This document shows, one piece after another, positions 35,160 through 46,985 of a DNA stretch of 64,000 nucleotides; position 1 is the first letter of the stretch, and every line of letters begins with the position of its first letter. The position numbers and the translations under genes are program-made. The notes under the pieces were generated by a model. It worked only from the letters and a program-made list of their open reading frames with translations. It did not search any database and was not told where the DNA came from. The stretch comes from Actinostola sp. cb2023 (lineage: Eukaryota > Cnidaria > Anthozoa > Actiniaria > Actinostolidae), in NCBI GenBank assembly GCA_033675265.1, contig JAUJYZ010000316.1:372001-436000 (forward strand). The letters run 5' to 3'.

Positions 35160-36780
35160 GTTGTTTTGTTATGAGTTCAACTCATTCTTGTTTGGAGAAT
35201 TGCATTGATGAGGATGTTCTTCCTTGTCTTCTTGCTCATCACCCTCCCTGTTAGTTGCTCAAGAAGGGCAATGAGCTCTGGCACCTTCTTTGTTAGATCC
35301 TGGTCAATAGATGTGGCGGGCTGTGGACAAGATGTGGCTGGTTGGATGGCAGTTGAAATTATTGGGACCTTCTTTGCCACTTATTGCTTCCCTCCCTCTA
35401 GACAAAAGGCAGTATCCCTCTTTACATAACCTCGCTTTCCTCTGTCATGCCCTCTCAACACCTCCTGCCGCTTTTCAATCAGGAGAAGGTTTGTTGAGGC
35501 ATCCCATCTGTTTATTTCACTATGGAAGTACCTTCGAAAATCATCGTTCTTTTTCTCAAAACCTGCAAAAACAAACAGAGCATATCAAATTGTTTTAACA
35601 GACTAATGTTGAGTGTTTTTTTTTTGCTGGCCACCAGCCAATAGGTACATGCCTGGAGCATTTTTTGTAAGACTTCATGAGTTTATTATAATTACCTTGA
35701 CCACTGAACATTTTTAAGCTGCCAAGTCTTTTCAGCATCTCAGCGACATGGTAGATAAGTGTGTGCATGTATGGTGTGATGATGGTAGTGTGTGAATATC
35801 CGGTGCCCTTTCCACACACCCCACACATCTCCTTGCCCCAGTTCAAAGCCTTCAATAAAAATAGACAGTGTTAGTTATATAATATTTTATAAATATATTG
35901 GGTTTTTTTGCAATTTAAATACTAGCATATAGGTGGTACACAACAATAATTATTGTTAATACCTTATCTTCAAAAGCTGCTATCCTATCAGCATCCATAT
36001 CATCTCCATTCAGAATTTCTAACAGCTCTGCAAAGTTCTATGTGAAAATACAAAATGATAATTTGATAGTAATAATAATAAGTTCTTATTGAATGCATTA
36101 ATATGAATTAATTAATAGGATATTATGAGGATATACTAATATAGTACAGGGATACCATACCATAACAGTTCTACTTACATTCCAGAGGCTTTTAGTTGAA
36201 TTAACTTTGGATGGTGGCAGTAACTTATCAAATTGGAGTGGAAGCTTTCTTAAGAGGAGCCTCTTCTCTCCCCCTAATAGTGAAGTCCACTCCAACTTCT
36301 CTCCAACCTTGTAAACTCTCAGGGAAACACCAAGCGAGCGTACTGTTGTTATGAAATTGTTCATGTGAACATCTGTTCTTTGTCTTGGAGGTTTGTCTTC
36401 ATTATCAGTCTAATAGATATAAATCATGAATGATGACTGAGTTTGAGTTTGAGATTCACAATTATTATTATTACATGAAATTACTTTGTTAGTTACCTCA
36501 TCCCATGATACAATGTCTCTAATGAGACCATCTTCTAGCCGGTCTGTCACTCGCAGCATCAGATGAAGCTCATCGATGATGACATTTTCTAGCTTAATGT
36601 TGAAGAATGGCTGACTGTGACAGCCAGGTTGTTTTTGCCAATTTGAATTTAGACTTCTTGCCAAAGGAGTATTGGTAAAGTCATGACAAGAGGAAGACAT
36701 GTTGCAGCTACACGTAAAGGAAATTTGTATCAATTAGTGCTTTTTAGTTAATAAGTAATCAAGGATGGGTAAAAGGAAAA

Positions 36781-36909
36781 CTGCAACACTGTGTAAGAAA
36801 AACAGTACAAGTTTAACTTTACTGACGTTTCGAGCCTTGGCCTTTCGTTGGAGGGCCAAGGCTCGAAACATCAGTAGTGTTAAGTACTGTTTTTTACACG
36901 GTGTTGCAG
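36781..36909. mobile_element. foldback element in intron
   Basis: CTGCAACACTGTGTAAGAAA at the left mirrors TTTTTTACACGGTGTTGCAG. An inner palindrome GAGCCTTGGCC...GGCCAAGGCTC is shared in part with 25417-25554. Confidence 0.75.
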
Positions 36910-37756
36910 TAGCTAATGGTGAAAGAGTGATGGAGGGTACACCATATACAACTATTATTGGAAGTTGCACCTTTCATGCCCATGGCAATGAGAAAAAACT
37001 GTTGAATATAAGTTTTACATTTTCGTAAATTCCGTATCTCCAAGCGGCCATGTAATTTACTTTTTATCATATAACAATTAGTCCATGAGCCAGGGTTTTT
37101 TTTAGTACCATATCTGGGGGCAAATTCTTAGTAGTACTATTTTGATTATGACCTTAAAGTGTGTCAAATGTCATATGATAGCCTTCGCAAAATTGTAGCG
37201 GGCTCTAATTATTCGCAATTTAAGTTTCTCCCTTATATCCTTCAGCATGAAAACGAGGCTCGCATGAATTTGACCAAATAAACGGCGATTTTTACGTTTT
37301 TAAAATGAAAACGTCAACGAAATTAGTTGTTAAAACAATATATGGCTTTTTACTGTACGTATGTAAAACAATTTATCAGAAAGAGGTCACATGACTACTT
37401 TTTTCATAAATTATATATGGCGTATAATCCCCTTAGCTTATTTATTTATGTTCGAAAAAAAGTGTTACGTGGAGCACTTACTTATATTTGTTGTGAATTA
37501 GCCGTGTTGTGGGAATGTTCCGACTTGATCTGGAGTACTAAATTTCCCATCAATCACTTTTTATCAACATTGTAAAGCACTAGTTATTTTCACTTACGCG
37601 CTCGCTCTCGCTTCACTCTTACACGGGAATGCATACTCTCGCTTAACACCCCCTATCAGATTACATATCAAATCATAACACAGGAACCCCATCTCTCAGC
37701 TTTACAAGAATCAACTTCCACTCACACTCTCCTAAAGGGTTCATAATGTATCTGAT

Positions 37757-37814
37757 GGGGGGGGGGGGGGGGGGGGGGATTATGGGGATTGGGGGGGGGG
37801 GGGGGGGGGGGGGG
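37757..37814. repeat. double poly-G tract
   Basis: Two G runs of about 20 and 23 bases separated by ATTATGGGGATT. Similar runs are at 42898-42926 (G) and 56410-56430 (G). Confidence 0.8.
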
Positions 37815-39115
37815 CAGCCACTTTCTCCAGTTCCAATTAGGGCGTTACCGAAAATACTTGACAAAGACTCGGAAAGGGCCGATCCATATAGACTGAACAT
37901 CCGCTTACATCAATCAGAATAGAAAACGTGGATCAGCAGGTTCTCTACTGCATAAAGGAGGGCTTTCCCAGTAACAACAATATCCTGCACACTTGGACCC
38001 TTACTTTCGAGGAACGAATATGTATTACTACTGTGGAAGGAGCCAGGAGTTATGATATTTAGTATCCACTGAAAGTGTGTAGTTTTGGGGGGTCACTGAA
38101 AAGCATGTTAAGTTTGAGTGGGGGTCACCCAAAAACTATTATTGCAAAATATAAAATCCCCATAGCCAAGGCTACTAAAGTTCATGTTCTACTTTCGTTT
38201 TATATGATACGGTTGCGTTTTGTATATCAGGGCAATAAAGTCTTTATACTTTCAACTCTTCCTATAGCCTGTATCTGTATCCTTGAACTAGCGTCCTAAT
38301 TTGCTGCTGCTCTGATGCTTTGTCGTTACTCTGGTACATCTGTGATTGGTACTCACCAGAGGTTGACAGGTGCCTTCAGCTCTAGAGAGCACACCATGGT
38401 CGCCCTTGTGGAGGAGGATTACTCCCCTGACCACACCATCTCTTCCTTTGATATGTCTCATGACACGTCCTTTCTTCAATTCACATCTGTTCTTTGCATC
38501 TCCATCAATGAGTACTACTTCTCCTACATCGGGGTGCTTGCCTGTACCTTTGTTGATACAATGACTCTCCATAAGACTATGGGTGTACTCTTTCTTCCAT
38601 CTCTGACACACATCTTGTCCATCGCTCTATGTCTTCTAAAGCGTGAGCATTTTGTCCCCAACTGATCATGACATTGGGGTTAAAATCACTCTCCGCGTAC
38701 GTTAAGGGACAGTTATTCGTGTGTCTTTTGATGTCCATGATTTACTGCTTCTACATATAGTTGCTCAAAAGTCAAGGTCCTTCCCATCGTCTTGTATAAG
38801 GTCTTTGATGTCTAATGATCTCTGATCAATCTCTCATACATTCCTCCCCACCATGGGAACTGGATATGTTGAACTGCCATCTAACTCGCGCTGCTTTCTG
38901 ATCCACGTGACGGTTGCTTTGAAGACGACAGCAGCGTTTTCTGACACAATGAGTCATGGTCTAGTACGTTGGGTGACAAACGTGTTTAGCTTCCTCTGGA
39001 ACTTGTCGGCAGTTTGAGATATGGTCATCTCCAAATGTACAGCTCGTAAAGTAAAGACTAGAATATAGCACTTGCCTCCCTCTTTCTTGTGAATCTTGTA
39101 TTTCAATGGTCCATA

Positions 39116-39338
39116 GGTAAAACTGAGGAAATTATTTATTTGCTTGTCAAAAATTGACACTAAGTGCTTCGACCCCCAGCAAAGGTGAATAATATCACCA
39201 TCACTTTAACTAGAATCCTGCCAACTTAATTGCTCATATTTATTTGGTACATTTGTACGTAGAAATATTGGTATTAGTTATCTAAGTGACAGTTCAATAC
39301 AGACGCTGCTCTTTCCATAATTCGAGCTAAATTGTAAT
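39116..39338. mobile_element. ~222-bp insertion, copy 1
   Basis: It splits the BEL integrase between the region after the zinc finger and GPLKYKI. It is almost identical, in inverse orientation, to 41113-41336, so both are copies of one short element. Confidence 0.7.
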
Positions 39339-40389
39339 CCCTGTAGTTTAAAACGGGCTGTCTCCCTCAGTGAGAAATTCAGGTATGTCAAGTGTTGCTG
39401 TTGCTCCATACTTTGCATATGTTGCAACTGATTTTGACTTTCTTGACTTTGGACCTCAACTGCGGCATCCACCACTGCTCTTTAACTGCTGCCATTGTGT
39501 TGGCGACACCCAGATGGTTGATGCTCTCATGCACATGCCTTATCGACCTCTTCCGTGAACACTCCTCCTTCGACGTAGATCGACCTTCCAACCTGGGGTC
39601 TCTAGGTTGGACAGTCGTTACCCAGTGGTCTCTTGTGTCTGTGAGGTCTTCCTTCTTCAATGGGCTTGTTTCTTTCCCTCGGGATGTCTTTCCTCTGGCG
39701 CTGTTCACACATCATTGGGCCCATGCGATGATACGCAATGTCTTCCAGTAGCTGTTCATTGTCCCACTCGTCTGGCTCATGCACGTTTTGTGTGGAAGAA
39801 AGCTATTTCAGTGCCGGCTTTGTATTCCTCGTTCACGTTTCTTGTCGTCTCAAGTTTTAGTTGCTCAGGCCACTGTCCATGTCAGGCAGTGGGTCAGTAT
39901 TTCCACATTATATCAAGCTCTTCTGTGGTTTCTGCTAACTTCAGGACACAATTGGAAACAAACACTTTCCACACCTTATGTACTGGGTTGCAAATCCAGT
40001 AAAGTGCCACCATATGCTGTCCATCCAAACTGTTCTTGAGGGTCATGCAAAGATTCTTCTCGCCACTCACCAGTTCCAGTTATGCAATTAATGTTGTGTT
40101 TCGTTTTGAAATCCTAGATTTTGATGTCAGCAATCCCGACCTGACCATGCACATTGAGTGTTCAACTACTGCGATTGTAACTGCTGAACAAGCTGTTTTG
40201 CTGGCATCTGCAAACACGTGTAGATGCACAATGCTGATCTCGTTTACTCCTCTAGCTACACTAACTTATTGGCACATGTACGTTTCTCAGCTGGTTGATA
40301 CATTTTAACCGCTCATTAGTTGCCTTGTTTGAGACTAAAGCATTCCAACCAACGTACTCGTCACACACATCTCTGTAGATCCCTTTACC

Positions 40390-40475
40390 TTCGACCATGG
40401 TGGGTGATACTTCGACCATGGTGGGTGATACTTCGACCATGGTGGGTGATACTTCGACCATGGTGGGTAATATTA
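40390..40475. repeat. 21-bp tandem repeat, four units, in BEL RT
   Basis: TTCGACCATGGTGGGTGATAC repeated in frame, adding a seven-residue repeat (PTMVEVS) to the dead RT frame. Confidence 0.9.
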
Positions 40476-40824
40476 TTCCAAGTGGGTCATATACGCTGCT
40501 GAGTCGACTCAATAATATCTTACTATTTTTCACTGGTTGGTTGTCACTGGTCTGGTGACTGGTCTTGATTTCTGCCTTAATTTCAAGTACGTCTTCTTTC
40601 TTATACCACTTTTCCAATCCAGTTTTCTTGGAATGTCTTCACCATCCTGCTCCAGAATATCAGATTTCCACTTGCGCACTGGGAACCTTTCAAGTATGGT
40701 TGTTACTGGCTCGTTAAAATCTCTTTAGCTCTTATACCACTTATTTATTTATGTCGCTCATTGTTTCATGAGCTTGTCCACGTAAGTCTCTTCTCTCAAT
40801 GACACTACAGTTCGTACAAATGCT

Positions 40825-41055
40825 ATAGAGTTGTTTTCGTATGAGTGGGAAACCTACCGCACAGAGTTACGGGACTTTATAGACTTTCTATTCAACCAAT
40901 CACAGCGCGCAAAATCACTGCTCAACCAATCCGAATGCAGTTAGATACGGCACGGTCACCGCACGACACCATCACTGCACGGTACGAACCGTACCGTAAC
41001 CACTTTCCACTCCTATGGAAAAAAACTATTGTTCCTCATACGAAAACGACTCTAT
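40825..41055. mobile_element. MITE with 21-bp TIRs (231 bp)
   Basis: ATAGAGTTGTTTTCGTATGAG at the left; CTCATACGAAAACGACTCTAT at the right (one mismatch). Interior GGTACGAACCGTACC. Non-coding. Confidence 0.75.
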
Positions 41056-41112
41056 TGTCCATGCTGCGATCACAATTGAAGTAAACTATAATAAAGCCGA
41101 CTCCATTTGAAC

Positions 41113-41336
41113 CAATTTAGCTCGAATTATGGAAAGAGCAGCGTCTGTATTGAACTGTCACTTAGATAACTAATACCAATATTTCTACGTACAAATGTAC
41201 CAAATAAATATGAGCAATTAAGTTGGCAGGATTCTAGTTAAAGTGATGGTGATATTATTCACCTTTGCTGGGGGTCGAAGCACTTAGTGTCAATTTTTGA
41301 CAAGCAAATAAATAATTTCCTCAGTTTTACCTATGC
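41113..41336. mobile_element. ~222-bp insertion, copy 2 (inverted)
   Basis: Reverse complement of 39116-39338, bounded by CAATTTAGCTCG and CAGTTTTACCTATG. Confidence 0.7.
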
Positions 41337-44040
41337 ACCAATAACAAAACCTTCCATTATATGCATCAAATTATCAAGGAGCCTTAAAATGTAATTATAA
41401 TTAAATAATACTCTACAATTTCCACCTTCACGTGTCGTTTGTACACCAAATCACGTTACCATAGCAACCAAGTGTTACTCGCTGATCTCTATTTGGGCTA
41501 ATATTGTAGACTAACATATTCAGAAGTCAAGCATCAACAAAACATGTCATTACAACACAAATAGACATAGTAAAGCACAAGTTAACAGAGATAACAATGG
41601 AGAGATATTGCCAAAACGTACAATCAATGGGTCTGAGGGGTGTATACATAATACCTTGAAATCCAATGAAAGCTACATCGTAGACAAGGCTATCATACAT
41701 CAAAATAAACTAGAATCATTAGGGATTTCAAAAATTCATGATAGAATTTGCCCCCCCAGATGGTACTAAAATGCTATTTTTGAGGTCTGGGCTCATTTCT
41801 ATCAGTGGTAGAAAACACAGATTTTCTCTTTTTAATTTAATATATCAATGATATCACCACTGGTAGCTGTGTTGCTATCAGCCAGTATACCACTGATTGT
41901 TATATGATAAATGTAAATCTGGTGTAGTGATGTTAGAGAATCGTGGACACTGCTCTATGAGCGCCTATTTTTACCTTATAATCGCCTCCCAAATAAAACT
42001 CCAGTTCCATTTTTTTGCCATCCACAATCAAATGCCCATCATTGATCAAAGAGTTTATATCTTTGATAACATTTGCCAGAGAGGATTTGAGGCGATCATA
42101 GTTCTCATCAGTTTTCACACAGGCAACTGTATGGTTTCCTGAGTCAGATAGAGTCAGATAATTTTTACTTAGTAGCATAATTTAGTCAATCATTATTTCA
42201 TTAAATAATAATATATAGTTAGAAGTAACGTTTGACATACCTGAACTGGATAAACAGTGTTGCTCTTTTTCTAAAATGGAAAATGATAGCACAAATAGGT
42301 TACTGCTATGAGACATTCTTGCTCCATCGCCAGATGTCTTTATCTTTATCTTTTGTGCTTCAGGATTGGTTTTCACCTAACAAAGTTAATATGAAAAGAT
42401 CAAATAGGATTACATTGTGTTATTCAATTTATATTTAAAATTATGAAGTACAGTTATGAATAGCGGATATATTTTACAGACATGATTATTATTTAGCTAA
42501 GCTCAACTTACATGTTCCTTGATTTCCCTCTCAAGCAAAAGCTTAATTGGCAATTCAGATCCTTGAGCCTCGCCTGGGGTTCGTTTTACATTCCATTCAC
42601 TGTCCAATACTTTTGCGCATCTTTCTAGGACATAGACATAGACTAGGAGATGGGTTCTTGGAAGGGACTTGTTCGCTTGAGTTAACTCGTGGTATCCCTG
42701 TAGGGATATTGAGAAGCGGTCCATGATGTACAGGATTGTCCGTACTTTTTCTTTTTCCTCTTCATTTAGTTTTTCATAGGAGTTGGAATTTTCTGAAACA
42801 GAGAATAATATTTGGTTTTAATTTTATTTAACTATATAATAATAGTAGTACATAACAGTGCCATTTAGCATTTCTAACAAACCTGTAGCCCCAGGGGGAG
42901 GGGGGGGGGGGGGGGGGGGGGGGGGGACTTGGGGGTAAAAGTGATGGGATGTTATAAAATTATACACTACTGTCTTACCCTATATGAATTGATACTTTTG
43001 AAGTACTGTATCTTCTCTTTTTACAACACAATATTATATTCTTACCTCTGTTTGGTGATGGGTCACTTTGCCCTTCTAAATCAGCTGTGACTTCTGCAGT
43101 ATAATAATAATAATAATGTATGGTTATATGGTTATGGATGTTCCCATAATTTATATCATAGATAATAAGAATCCTGTCTAATCCTCTCCCCCCGGGTTAT
43201 AAGCCATCTCAAACTGCCCCCTTACGAAGTTGTATAAGTCCAAGGTCTATCAGTCTACCAGAGGGATTTTGCGGTATTTCAAAGGTTATATCAGTACAGT
43301 TGAGCACAGGCAGCCCAAGCAATACATTTGTGGAGTAACCTGATAATGAGTGTGTAGATTGATTTCGTGAATGGAAATAAAACAAGGAAATCAAATCTTT
43401 ATCGTTTATGTCCATGGAGGCGTAATGGGTATATCAAATATCGCCTTTATTTTCAAAGCCGTGTTACAGGCAGTAAGGCACGACATACCGTAATTAAGTA
43501 TGAATCATTGCTCACCATGACAACCACTTGTCTTGCGTATTGTGGGAGGAGCATAATTATTGAAGCATGCGGCGGCAAATTTGAACTTGAGGTACTTTTG
43601 AAACCATGAAGGAGTCGGAAGATAAAACCGCATCGCGATATGTCTTTTACTGATCTGACAATCTTGAAATTAATCACACAGGACCACCAATATGTAGTTT
43701 ATTTACGATGGGATTCGTCTTTATGAGACTACCTGTATAAATTACCACAGTAAAACAAGCCACAATTACCAATGTTCAGGGTGTTCGCGATATTACTTTC
43801 AAGCGATTATTTGGATTAATTCAAACAGTAAATTGTAGATCAACCCTTCAAGTACTAATTTCCACTGGTCGAATACAGAAAACCAAAAGTTTTGAGTCCA
43901 AAAAATTATCAAATTTACAACCATTATTGAAATTTTGGACAATTTCTTTGTTTCAATCACTTGTATTCAATTATAGATTTGAATTTGCCGGGCAATCTCG
44001 AACAATAAGTTACCGGATGTGACGCGCCATTCTGCCCGAT

Positions 44041-44395
44041 GTTTCGTCTAAATGTACGCCTAATGTTTTAGCTTAAGAAATTTTAGGTATTTGTTTAGCT
44101 CCAATTTGAAGGGTTGGACAAGACAATTGTGCCGATCTTTGTCGTGAACACAGAACTAGGAACTCTGTCTTTGTTGTATTCAAGCTTAGCCTATTGGCTT
44201 TCAGCCACTCAGAAATATTTTCTAGGTCTACATTCATTTTGACCTCTATTTCTTGGCCTGAGGCACTTGCCATTGTAAGGCTAGTGTCGTCGGCGTACAT
44301 TTGAATGTGTGAGAATTTTAGGGAATTTGGAAGATCATTTATATAAAGCAAGAACAACAGAGGTCCCAGGATTGTTCCTTGTGGTATCGACAAGT
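44041..44395 (-). pseudogene. LINE reverse transcriptase, catalytic core part
   Basis: Minus strand: IPQGTILGPLLFLLYINDLP followed by HIQMYADDTSLTM (YADD catalytic site) and the thumb-side LKANRLSLNTTKTEF. 5' truncated at about 44395. It is the upstream half of the LINE relic whose 3' half is at 31020-31660. A stop codon is at 44073. Confidence 0.85.
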
Positions 44396-44513
44396 GAGAA
44401 CCTCAGTATTTGACATCTCACCGTTGGTGACTAACTATTGCAGATCAAGCAGCGGCCATTTTCATTTTGTGCGTTTTATTGTCCGATGTCTTTAGTTTAA
44501 TTTGTACTTGATA

Positions 44514-46399
44514 ATGGGAAGAAAACCTCAAATAAAAAGCGCCGAAGGTAAGATGTGTTATTTTAGTTTATTTATCCTTTTTCGGTAAGCTTTACAACTA
44601 ATTAATTTGTATCGATAAAACCACACAGTACGTGAACAAGTCAAGCACCTAGTTGAGCAGCTCGTGCATCTCAACAAACGTCCAGCTATTATTTTGAAAA
44701 GGCTGCAGAAAGACTTTGACATCACTTGGCGGTGAGTGCATTAACATTAGATAATAATGAGGATACTCCAATCAGCCTAATATGATTTTCAGGGCGGTCC
44801 TACATGTAACTAAAAAAATAAGTAAATAATAATAATAATATAAGTCTTAATAGATTTCAGTATCCATTTTATAACAAATTGTCACATACCTATTATTATG
44901 TACAGAGTATCTCTGCAGGTGCGGATCCAGTGGTGGTAGTCACCCCCTCCCCCTCCCCCTCCCCCGCCTCCCCCCTCTTTTGCAAAATTAAAAAAAATGT
45001 CTTTATGAAAATATTTATGTGCATAAACTTTCACTCGATTTACTTGAAGCTCTCAAATTTGATTTGACATATTTTTTAACATTTTCCCACATGTTATGGG
45101 TTTCCTGTGGCATAGGCCTTATGCACGAGTGCTGATTTTCGAGATCAGGATACTAGAATCTTTCACATAAAAATAACCACTGCCATCTGAAAAAGCAATC
45201 ACAGTGGAACCCCGCCTAACGGACACCCCGGTATAACAGACAGTTTTATAGGTCCCAGCGGAAAGGTGGTACATTTTTTGTTAAAAAGACCTCGTTATAA
45301 CGGACACCCGTTATAACGGACAACGGCCACTTTTTTTGCAGCCCGAACAGCAAAATTTAATACCAAATTAACCCCGTTATAACGGACAGTTTGAGTACAA
45401 TCTTTCGTCACACCATTGTTTGTGAAGATTTATTCCTGATTAGAGACGAATGGAAATGAATATTTGCAAGAGGATAAGCATTTTGTTAGAAAAAGAACAA
45501 AGTTTCCCTTGTATTATCAAGGTTTTATGTTTTGTTTTCATTTGAGACGTTTCAAATGTTGTGTTATTGATGCATATGCTACTATAATAGGTTTCTATTA
45601 ATAAATTCAATAAAGAGTGACGTAATCTGTAAGAAACCCCGTATAACGGACACCCCGTTATAACGGACACTTTCTCTGGTCCCTTCAGTTTCCGTTATAA
45701 AGGGGTTCCACTCTATTCATCAATATTTTTGGAAAATTTCAAAAGTATTGGATAAATTAAATTCCTGCAAAGATATCGTAAATGCCATTTATAGAGTTTT
45801 GTATGGGATTTTGCTGTCATGCGTACATAGCCTCGTTCTGATGTACATCCAGTTTTCAAATTGCTTAATTTCAAGGTGTTTAACACGCTCCACTAAAATA
45901 ACATATTTATATAAGATTAGTGTAAACGTTGTAGGACGAAATGCCATGTCCTTGCGGAGTTATGGATTTTTTTTTAATTCTGAAAATACATCAGAACGAG
46001 GCTGTATACGCATGACAGCAAAATGATGGCATGATGGCAAAATCCCATACTAAATTCTATAATTGTCATTTACGATATCTTCGCGGGATTTTACCCAATA
46101 CTAATAGAAATTTCCCAAAAATATTGATGAATAATTGCTTTTTCAGATGACAGTGGTTATTTTTATGTGAAAAATTATAGTATCCTGATCTCGAAAATCA
46201 ACACTCGTGCATAAGGCCTATTGGCACGAGGTACCCTGTAACAGTCAACCCCCTTTTGAAACGTCCTGGATCAGCCCCTGCTCTGACCAGTTCTTTTATT
46301 TATTCCAGTGAAAGATCATTAAGGAAGTTCTGTGCAGAGGACTCCATTATCCGTTATGATCGAAACTTGTTGCATTCAGATGTTATTAGCACAATCAAA
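44514..46399 (+). CDS. unidentified spliced gene, first three exons (partial)
   Basis: Exon 1 44514-44547 (MGRKPQIKSAE), exon 2 44629-44731, exon 3 46309-46399, with GTAAGA, GTGAGT and GTAAGT donors and AG acceptors. Phases chain exactly (34 + 103 + 91 nt = 76 codons). Exon 2 reads VREQVKHLVEQLVHLNKRPA then a helix ending FDITWR, and exon 3 starts ERSLRKFCAED. This resembles the small helix-turn-helix lead seen in some invertebrate integrase-like genes, but I do not recognise it with confidence. The next exon would lie in or beyond the nested stack starting at 46441, possibly after 62.6 kb. Exon 2-3 intron holds the foldback element at 45113. Confidence 0.55.
45113..46220. mobile_element. foldback element (~0.6 kb without insertion)
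   Basis: TAGGCCTTATGCACGAGTG at the left; the reverse complement ends at 46220. Arms of about 90 bp before the pogo-like insertion and further matching arms after it (ATATTTTTGGAAAATTTC, GATATCGTAAATG, CATGCGTACATAGCCTCGTTCTG). Its ends resemble those of the MITE at 5735. Confidence 0.75.
45202..45714. mobile_element. pogo/Tigger-like MITE nested in foldback element
   Basis: CAGTGGAACCCCGCCTAACG start and GGGGTTCCACTC end. The interior repeats GTTATAACGGACA motifs in both orientations, typical of pogo-derived MITEs. Confidence 0.75.
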
Positions 46400-46468
46400 G
46401 TAAGTTTATCTGGAAGTCTGTAAGGAAGAGAACCAGTATTAGAGTACAAACAATAAAAGCGTGAAGTA

Positions 46469-46898
46469 CAGTAAAAACCCGCATAAAAGAACCCCTATTT
46501 TTCCAAGTCAGGCTGAAATGGTTCTTATATATTGGGTGTCTAGTGAGAAATCAGGCTGAATAGGTTCTTAACAGGTTCTTATTTACAGGGCAAAAAAAAT
46601 GTTGTTCCTGATACAATATGGTGTATGTCCTTACAATTTGTTTTAATTAGTGAACTATAGACCCTGAAAGGTCTAATATTCACACTAAACATTAACAACC
46701 CAACTGTATAGTAAATATATAATATTTCTGCATATTCAGCACCGACTGTACCTGTGTGTTATGAGCGTTAGTCATTTTCTCATAAGAACCTGCTTCATTT
46801 GTCAGGCTGAACTGGTTCTTATATATCGGATGCTTAATTGGCTAAATTTCAGCATGGAGGTTCTTAATCCGCAGTTTCTTATATGCGGGTTTTTACTG
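46469..46898. mobile_element. Tc1/mariner-type MITE (TA target)
   Basis: TA-CAGTAAAAACCCGCATAA at the left and its complement ATATGCGGGTTTTTACTG-TA at the right. Interior repeats of TCAGGCTGAA-GGTTCTTATAT. Confidence 0.85.
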
Positions 46899-46985
46899 TA
46901 GTACTGACTAATTGGTATTAAATAATATTAACTAAAACTTTTTAAACAATAGAAAACAAAGGATTTATTGCCAACTAGTACTATT

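Larger units (their letters stand above)
38288..40728 (-). pseudogene. BEL/Pao retrotransposon pol relic
   Basis: Minus strand, reading from 40728. RT end (FPVRKWKSDILE), then ILLSRLSSVYDPLGIILP. RNase H follows (VHLHVFADASKTACSAV, about 40230-40170), with a stop soon after. The integrase zinc-binding region has HESINHLGVANTMAAVKEQW and CNICK (39490-39400). Integrase core fragment: [19 protein letters not shown] (39080). The C-terminal DUF5641-like end has RWKKEY and VGEVVLIDGDAKNR plus GRDGVVRGV (38600-38390). Stops and frameshifts throughout. No LTRs recognised. A ~220-bp insertion (39116-39338) lies inside the integrase. Confidence 0.8.
37083..41796. mobile_element. nested 4.7 kb unit with imperfect TIRs
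   Basis: Left ATGAGCCAGGG...TTTTAGTACCATATCTGG-GGGCAAATTC mirrors right GAATTTGCCC-CCCAGATGGTACTAAAA...CTGGGCTCAT, with a few indels. It sits in the intron between the exons ending at 41975 and starting at 36707, and contains BEL/Pao remnants. It may be a transposon later invaded by BEL, or a composite. Confidence 0.5.
35177..43093 (-). pseudogene. spliced transposase-like gene of the 12.4 kb element (one nonsense codon)
   Basis: Exons: 43093-43046, 42792-42512, 42376-42241, 42138-41975, 36707-36497, 36409-36179, 36037-35963, 35849-35696, 35562-35177, all with AG/GT borders and mostly matching phases. Motifs in order: TSGDGARMSHSSNLFVLSF; NHTVACVKTDENYD; EFYLGGDYK; NVIIDELHLMLRVTDRLEDG; ITPYMHTLIYHVAEML; SLKMFSGQ-GFEKKNDDFRR; RWDASTNLLLIEKRQE. 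This is a protein type I recognise as multicopy in invertebrate and some fungal genomes, without a name. A TAA at 35381-35383 interrupts the last exon, but the same frame runs on for 67 codons to a stop 18 nt before the stem-loop, so the TAA is probably a mutation. A segment usually found between GGDYK and IIDELHL seems missing; the 37083-41796 insertion lies there. Confidence 0.65.
31661..44040. mobile_element. 12.4 kb TIR transposon with chromodomain and transposase-like genes
   Basis: Left end CATCGGGCAGAAT at 31661-31673; right end ATTCTGCCCGATG at 44029-44041, give or take the boundary base. Subterminal TATTGTTC also matches. Flanks share only a single T, consistent with rejoining the LINE frame. 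It contains convergent genes: a chromodomain ORF on plus (32744-33433) and a spliced gene on minus (43093-35177). Both are followed by histone-type stem-loops. I cannot place it in a named superfamily; the very short or absent target duplication is unusual. Confidence 0.65.

Noticed and set aside
40320..40502. plus-strand ORF with repeated RPWWVIL
   Set aside because: Antisense of the 21-bp tandem repeat in the BEL/Pao relic.
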